In this document: positions 60,099 through 64,000 of the stretch, one piece after another
How the letters are laid out: each line of letters begins with the position of its first letter
How positions within the stretch are numbered: position 1 is the stretch's first letter
Assembly (NCBI GenBank): GCA_004359425.1
Contig: PTEU01000002.1
Coordinates: 152,623-216,622, forward strand
Length of the DNA: 64,000 nt
Direction: 5' to 3'
DNA from: Ideonella sp. MAG2
Lineage (GTDB): Bacteria > Pseudomonadota > Gammaproteobacteria > Burkholderiales > Burkholderiaceae_C
The notes under the pieces: generated by a model
The model's input: the letters and a program-made list of their open reading frames with translations, nothing else
What the model was told of the DNA's origin: nothing
Database searches by the model: none
Program-made: the position numbers and the translations under genes

Positions 60099-60704
60099 TT
60101 AGGGCCTGGGCCAGTGTTGGGCGTGGGCAGGAAAGTACTCGCAGACCAGCAGTGGCGCACCGTGGAAATGAAACACCGAGTGACGCCGCCACCAGGGACC
60201 ACTGGACGGTGAGCCGACCGCCGTTTCCCAAGCTTGGCGCACTTGCCTCGCCTCTGGGCCGTGGACGCGCCGGGCACATAGCTCACTGCGCGTGATGTCC
60301 CGCCGCATGAACAGCAGCTCGGCCAAGGGCCGCTGGCCCAAGCCGCGAATAGCCCGCCAAGGCCCACGAGAGGCGAGCTGTGAGGTAACCGAGCGGGCAT
60401 AGACCCAGGGCTGGCCCGCGCCATACAACATCACTTCGCGGGCATGCAGGGGCGTGTGGGCAGGCAGGCCCAGCAGCAGATGCTCATCACCCCAGGCAGG
60501 CTGTAGGCCTTGTGCCAAACGGGCCACCGCCAAGGGGCCCTTTGCGCGATGGAGCCGGGCCGAGAGCGAGCCGCGTGCCGCCAGCCAAGCGGCCAAGTGG
60601 GGCGACACCGGCCGCGCGCCTTGCAGATGCACCAGGGCATCTGCAGCAGGCCTATCGAGCCGCCGCTTCAGGCCGCGCAGGACCGCGGCGTCCGCCGGCT
60701 TCAT
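60099..60704 (-). CDS. ubiC: Chorismate pyruvate-lyase
   Basis: Enzyme of 201 residues making 4-hydroxybenzoate from chorismate, the first committed step of ubiquinone synthesis. The UbiC motif REVMLYGAGQPWVYARSV (about 88-105) and the later WWRRHSVFHFHGAPLLVCEYF fit. It overlaps the acyl-CoA dehydrogenase gene upstream by four bases, an odd partner but on the same strand. It is convergent with the binding-protein gene, 17 bases away. Confidence 0.85.
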   Translation of the reverse strand: MKPADAAVLRGLKRRLDRPAADALVHLQGARPVSPHLAAWLAARGSLSARLHRAKGPLAVARLAQGLQPAWGDEHLLLGLPAHTPLHAREVMLYGAGQPWVYARSVTSQLASRGPWRAIRGLGQRPLAELLFMRRDITRSELCARRVHGPEARQVRQAWETAVGSPSSGPWWRRHSVFHFHGAPLLVCEYFPAHAQHWPRP

Positions 60705-61837
60705 GCGTTGGCGAGGGCCCGGCCGATCAAGATCTTCTGCACTTCAGAGGTGCCTTCATAGATTTGGCAAACGCGCACATCGCGGTAGATGCGCTCGACG
60801 GGGAAGTCGCTGACATAGCCGTAGCCGCCATGCACTTGGATAGCGGCGGAGCAGACCTTCTCGGCCATCTCGCTGGCAAAGAGCTTGGCCATGGCCGCCT
60901 CTTTGAGGCAGGGCAGGCCGGCGTCCTTCAGGCTGGCGGCATGCCAGATGAGTTGGCGCGCAGCTTCGATCTGAGTGGCCATGTCGGCCAGCTTGTGCTG
61001 AACGGCCTGGTGTTCAAAGATGGGCTCACCAAAGGCCACGCGCTCTTTGGCGTACTTGAGCGCAGCTTCAAAGGCGGCGCGAGCCATGCCCACGCTCTGG
61101 CTGGCAATGCCGATGCGCCCGCCCTCCAGGCCCGAGAGCGCAATCTTCAGGCCTTGGCCTTCGTCACCCAGGCGGTTGGCGGCGGGGATGCGGCAGTTCT
61201 CGAACAGAATCTGTGCGGTGTCCGAGCTGTGCTGGCCCATCTTGTCTTCGATGCGGGCTACGGTATAGCCGGGTGTGGCCGTGGGCACCAAAAAGGCGCT
61301 GATGCCCTTCTTGCCCGCGGCCTTGTCGGTGACGGCCATGACGATGGCCACATCGCCATTTTGGCCGCTGGTGATGAACTGTTTGACGCCGTTGAGCACG
61401 TACTCGTCGCCCTCACGCTGGGCCGTGGTGCGCAGGCCGCCCGCCTCGGAACCCACATGCGGCTCGGTCAAGCAAAAGGCGCCCAGCATGTCGCCGCGCG
61501 CCAGGGGCTTTAAGAAGCGCTGCTTCTGGTCTTCATTGCCAAAGGCCATCAGGATGGAGCAGACCGGGCAGTTGTTGACGCTGACCACGGTGGAGGTGCC
61601 GCCATCACCGGCAGCAATCTCTTCCAAGATCAAAGCCAAGGCCAAGTAGTCGAGCCCGGCACCGTCGTACTCAGTGGGGACGGCCACGCCGTAGCAACCC
61701 AGGGCCGCCAGGCCTTTGAGTTCAAGCGCGGGGAAGTGGTGTTCCTTGTCCCAGCGCGCCGCGTGCGGGGCGATCTGGTCTTGCACATAAGAGCGCACGG
61801 CATCTTGCACGGCGCGGTGGTCATCACTCAGCAGCAT
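60701..61837 (-). CDS. Acyl-CoA dehydrogenase (378 aa)
   Basis: Flavoenzyme of the short/medium-chain class, 378 residues. Motifs: LGAFCLTEPHVGSEAGGL (about 120), VKQFITSGQNGDV, HQAVQHKLADMATQIEAAR and the catalytic-glutamate region QIYEGTSEVQKILIGR. It acts with the SDR and thiolase encoded upstream on the same strand in fatty-acid or branched-chain degradation. Distinct in size and sequence from the 596-residue enzyme at 13806-15596. Confidence 0.92.
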   Translation of the reverse strand: MLLSDDHRAVQDAVRSYVQDQIAPHAARWDKEHHFPALELKGLAALGCYGVAVPTEYDGAGLDYLALALILEEIAAGDGGTSTVVSVNNCPVCSILMAFGNEDQKQRFLKPLARGDMLGAFCLTEPHVGSEAGGLRTTAQREGDEYVLNGVKQFITSGQNGDVAIVMAVTDKAAGKKGISAFLVPTATPGYTVARIEDKMGQHSSDTAQILFENCRIPAANRLGDEGQGLKIALSGLEGGRIGIASQSVGMARAAFEAALKYAKERVAFGEPIFEHQAVQHKLADMATQIEAARQLIWHAASLKDAGLPCLKEAAMAKLFASEMAEKVCSAAIQVHGGYGYVSDFPVERIYRDVRVCQIYEGTSEVQKILIGRALANA

Positions 61838-62249
61838 GGTTCTTCATCTCCGCAATGTTCTCTTCATACGCCGCGCACATGAGCACCTTGGGGCCTGCCG
61901 CACCGCGCATCAAGTGATAGTGGGTGTGAAAGCGCTGCAGCGTGCTGCCGTCTTGGCGCTCTATCGTCCAATCCATCAGCGCCGTGCTTTGGTTAAGCCC
62001 CAGGTCGTGGTGGTCAACAAGCCTGCCGACGGTGCGATGGAACCCTGCTTTGCGGTAGATATCGCACAGGGCGAGATGGTTCGCACGCATGGGGGCCTCG
62101 TCCGCCCACCACGTTACGGCACCCACTCCGTCGTGGTCATGGGCAATGCCACTGGGCGAATGCCACAAATCGGCCACTGCATCGCCATCTAAGGCATTGA
62201 ATGCCGCCTCGTAACGTTCGAAAAAGTGTTGCACCTCTTGCAAACTCAT
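61824..62249 (-). CDS. NTF2-like/SnoaL-fold protein
   Basis: A 141-residue small cone-shaped-fold protein. The N-terminal helices VQHFFERYEAAFNALDGDAVADLW and the later TALMDWTIERQDGSTLQRFHTHYHL pattern are those of the NTF2-like superfamily, which includes ketosteroid-isomerase-like and unknown proteins. It overlaps the acyl-CoA dehydrogenase start by 14 bases. No catalytic residue set can be assigned. Confidence 0.72.
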   Translation of the reverse strand: MSLQEVQHFFERYEAAFNALDGDAVADLWHSPSGIAHDHDGVGAVTWWADEAPMRANHLALCDIYRKAGFHRTVGRLVDHHDLGLNQSTALMDWTIERQDGSTLQRFHTHYHLMRGAAGPKVLMCAAYEENIAEMKNHAAE

Positions 62250-62264
62250 GGGGTTTTCCTTGTT

Positions 62265-62942
62265 TTACCAGGGCAAGACTTGCCCATCAATGTCCATCAG
62301 GCAGCCGTGGTGCTCCGCCCGCAAGCCCGCGATATTGGCCCGTAACTGCGTAGCGCTCTCTTCGGGGCTGATGTCGGCGCCCGCCCCACCCATGTCGGTG
62401 CGCACCCAGCCGGGGTGCAGGGCCACGCACAAGGCCTTGCCCTGCAACACCAGAGACGCATCTTTGAGCACCGAGTTCACCGCCGCCTTAGAAGCCCGGT
62501 AGAGCCAACCCGAGGCATTGCTGCGCACGCCCATGGAGCCCATGCGTGAGGAGATGATGGCCAAGCGGGCATCGGGCGCCAGCGCCTCAGCCACCTGGGG
62601 CAGCACCCGCATGGGGCCCAGCACATTGGTGTGCATGACCTGGTCAAAGTCGGCCTGTGTGGGCGTGCTCATGGCGTCTTGGCGCGGGCCATAAACACCG
62701 GCATTGATGACCACCACCTCAAAGGCCTCGCCATCAATCTGCCAGGCCAGGCCCGACGCGCTGACGGCATCGGCCACATCCAAGCTCAAGGGCTTGGCCC
62801 CCAGCTCACGCAGGCGGGCCAAGCCTGCCTCGTCGCGTGCCGTGGCCACCACTTGGGCACCCGCTGCGCGGTACTGGCGCACCAGAGCCAGCCCAATGCC
62901 GCGGGAGGCACCGATCACCAACACGGATTGAGGGCTGGCCAT
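62265..62942 (-). CDS. SDR-family oxidoreductase
   Basis: Classical SDR of 225 residues: cofactor motif GASRGIG (11-17), NAG motif VVINAGVYGP, serine region IISSRMGSMG and the Tyr-Lys pair YRASKAAVNS. Resembles the C-factor/sniffer-like group. It lies six bases after the thiolase gene stop and before the NTF2-like gene, so it is in the fatty-acid transcript; its substrate is unknown. Confidence 0.88.
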   Translation of the reverse strand: MASPQSVLVIGASRGIGLALVRQYRAAGAQVVATARDEAGLARLRELGAKPLSLDVADAVSASGLAWQIDGEAFEVVVINAGVYGPRQDAMSTPTQADFDQVMHTNVLGPMRVLPQVAEALAPDARLAIISSRMGSMGVRSNASGWLYRASKAAVNSVLKDASLVLQGKALCVALHPGWVRTDMGGAGADISPEESATQLRANIAGLRAEHHGCLMDIDGQVLPW

Positions 62943-62948
62943 GGCGCT

Positions 62949-64000
62949 TTAAAGCATCTCGACGGCCAGGGCCGTGGCTTCCCCACCGCCAATGCACAGC
63001 GAAGCCATGCCGCGCTTCTTGCCTTGCTTCTTGAGCGCGCCCAGCAGCGTGACGACAATGCGCGCGCCTGAGGCGCCGATGGGGTGGCCCAGGGCGCAAG
63101 CACCGCCGTGCACGTTCACGATATCGTGAGGCAGCTTGAACTCGTGCATCGCGGCCATGGTGACAGCGGCGAAGGCCTCGTTGACTTCCCACAGGTCGAC
63201 CTGCTCGGCCGTCCAACCCGCCTTGGCCAGCGCCTTTTGGATGGCGCCCGCCGGGGCGGTAGAGAACCACTCGGGGGCTTGGGCATGCACGGCGTGCGAG
63301 ACGATGCGTGCCACGGGCGACAAGCCCATGCGCGCGGCGGTGGAAGCCCGCATCAGCACCAGGGCGGCGGCACCGTCGGAGATGCTGGAGGCATTGGCCG
63401 CGGTAATGGTGCCGTCTTTCTTGAAGGCGGGTTTGAGGCCTGCAATCTTGTCGAGCTTGGCCTTGAAGGGTTGCTCGTCGTGCTTGACCAGCACCTCGCC
63501 GCTGCGACCGGCCAGCGTCACCGGGGCGATTTCCCAGTCGAAGCTGCCGTCTTCGTTGGCTTGTTTGGCGCGGGTGGTCGACGCAATGGCGAAGGCGTCT
63601 TGGGCTTCGCGGGTGAAGCCGTACTTGGCCACGCATTGTTCGGCAAACACGCCCATGGCCTTGCCGCGCTCATAGGCGTCTTCCAAGCCGTCCATGGCCA
63701 TGTGGTCGAACATCTGCGCCGCGCCGTACTTCACGCCCTTGCGCGCAAACATCAGGTGCGGGGCGTTGGTCATGCTTTCCATGCCACCGGCCACCATCAC
63801 GTCCACGCTGCCTGCGGCCAGCATGTCATGGGCAAACATCATGGCGCGCATGCCCGAGCCGCACATCTTGCTGAGCGTCACCGCACCGGCCGATTGAGGC
63901 AGGCCCGCCTTCAGCACCGCCTGGCGCGCTGGAGCCTGGCCCTGGCCCGCCATCAGGCAGTTGCCCATCAGCACTTCATTCACGGCATCTCCGGGCACGC
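62949..64000 (-). CDS. Acetyl-CoA C-acetyltransferase (thiolase), 5' end outside window
   Basis: Thiolase that condenses or cleaves acetoacetyl-CoA type substrates. The visible 350 residues include the nucleophilic cysteine in SKMCGSGMRAMMF, VNGGACALGHPIGASGAR with the active-site histidine and the second cysteine in CIGGGEATALAVE. About 40 N-terminal residues are beyond the window edge, so the GTG near 63998 is not the true start. It heads the SDR, NTF2-like and acyl-CoA dehydrogenase run. Confidence 0.92.
   Translation of the reverse strand, partial: VPGDAVNEVLMGNCLMAGQGQAPARQAVLKAGLPQSAGAVTLSKMCGSGMRAMMFAHDMLAAGSVDVMVAGGMESMTNAPHLMFARKGVKYGAAQMFDHMAMDGLEDAYERGKAMGVFAEQCVAKYGFTREAQDAFAIASTTRAKQANEDGSFDWEIAPVTLAGRSGEVLVKHDEQPFKAKLDKIAGLKPAFKKDGTITAANASSISDGAAALVLMRASTAARMGLSPVARIVSHAVHAQAPEWFSTAPAGAIQKALAKAGWTAEQVDLWEVNEAFAAVTMAAMHEFKLPHDIVNVHGGACALGHPIGASGARIVVTLLGALKKQGKKRGMASLCIGGGEATALAVEML

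Overview
The window looks like the chromosome of a GC-rich betaproteobacterium of the order Burkholderiales, most likely Comamonadaceae-like. This rests on protein style (acyl-CoA dehydrogenase / DUF2147 / 3-hydroxyacyl-CoA dehydrogenase / thiolase cluster, GltI-type binding proteins, CbbR-linked Calvin genes, soxCDYZAXB order), not on a database search. The lifestyle implied is a facultative chemolithoautotroph: thiosulfate and sulfide oxidation by a periplasmic Sox system plus flavocytochrome c, CO2 fixation by form II RuBisCO, and ordinary heterotrophic fatty-acid and amino-acid use.

Layout. 1-3.9 kb: glutamate/aspartate ABC uptake genes (gltJ, truncated gltI), a LysR regulator and an ATM1-type ABC exporter. 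3.9-8.3 kb: small-metabolism genes, including a predicted halohydrin dehalogenase (6393-7070), then a VapBC-type toxin-antitoxin pair. 8.4-16.3 kb: a beta-oxidation cluster under a TetR regulator. 16.5-26.7 kb: an accessory island with two polymorphic-toxin cassettes, immunity genes, TPR genes and two more toxin-antitoxin modules (parDE, mqsRA); its immunity regions are visibly poorer in GC. 26.7-40.5 kb: the sulfur region (soxC, D, Y, Z, A, X, B, a YeeE/TsuA-type transporter, flavocytochrome c, a thioredoxin-like protein, extra cytochromes c, a rhodanese). 40.5-47.1 kb: Calvin-cycle operon cbbE-F-P-T-Z-A-Y divergent from cbbR. 47.2-50 kb: ArgO/ArgP pair and an SDR. 50-54.6 kb: cbbM-cbbQ-cbbO. 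54.7-64 kb: MFS transporter, HCCA isomerase-like protein, a TrkA-TrkH fusion, a second GltI-type binding protein, chorismate lyase and a second fatty-acid cluster with a thiolase cut by the window end.

The genes fit together: Sox and flavocytochrome c feed electrons from reduced sulfur to the respiratory chain, and the cbb genes spend that energy on CO2. The toxin island is the main accessory region. One cassette encodes a RelA/SpoT-like domain followed by a C-terminal HEGLH zincin. The other encodes a type-30-like toxin broken by frameshifts and an in-frame stop. Both share a 27-bp sequence (encoding SADVNPYA) at the point where their sequences diverge.

A striking general feature is a set of about ten places where genes are cut and joined with several hundred bases apparently missing (near 1160, 11590, 26748, 28195, 28716, 39405, 42765, 43630, 44770, 55345 and perhaps 57815). 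These hit core genes such as transketolase, fructose-bisphosphatase and phosphoribulokinase, so assembly error is at least as likely as real decay. The annotation marks each one.
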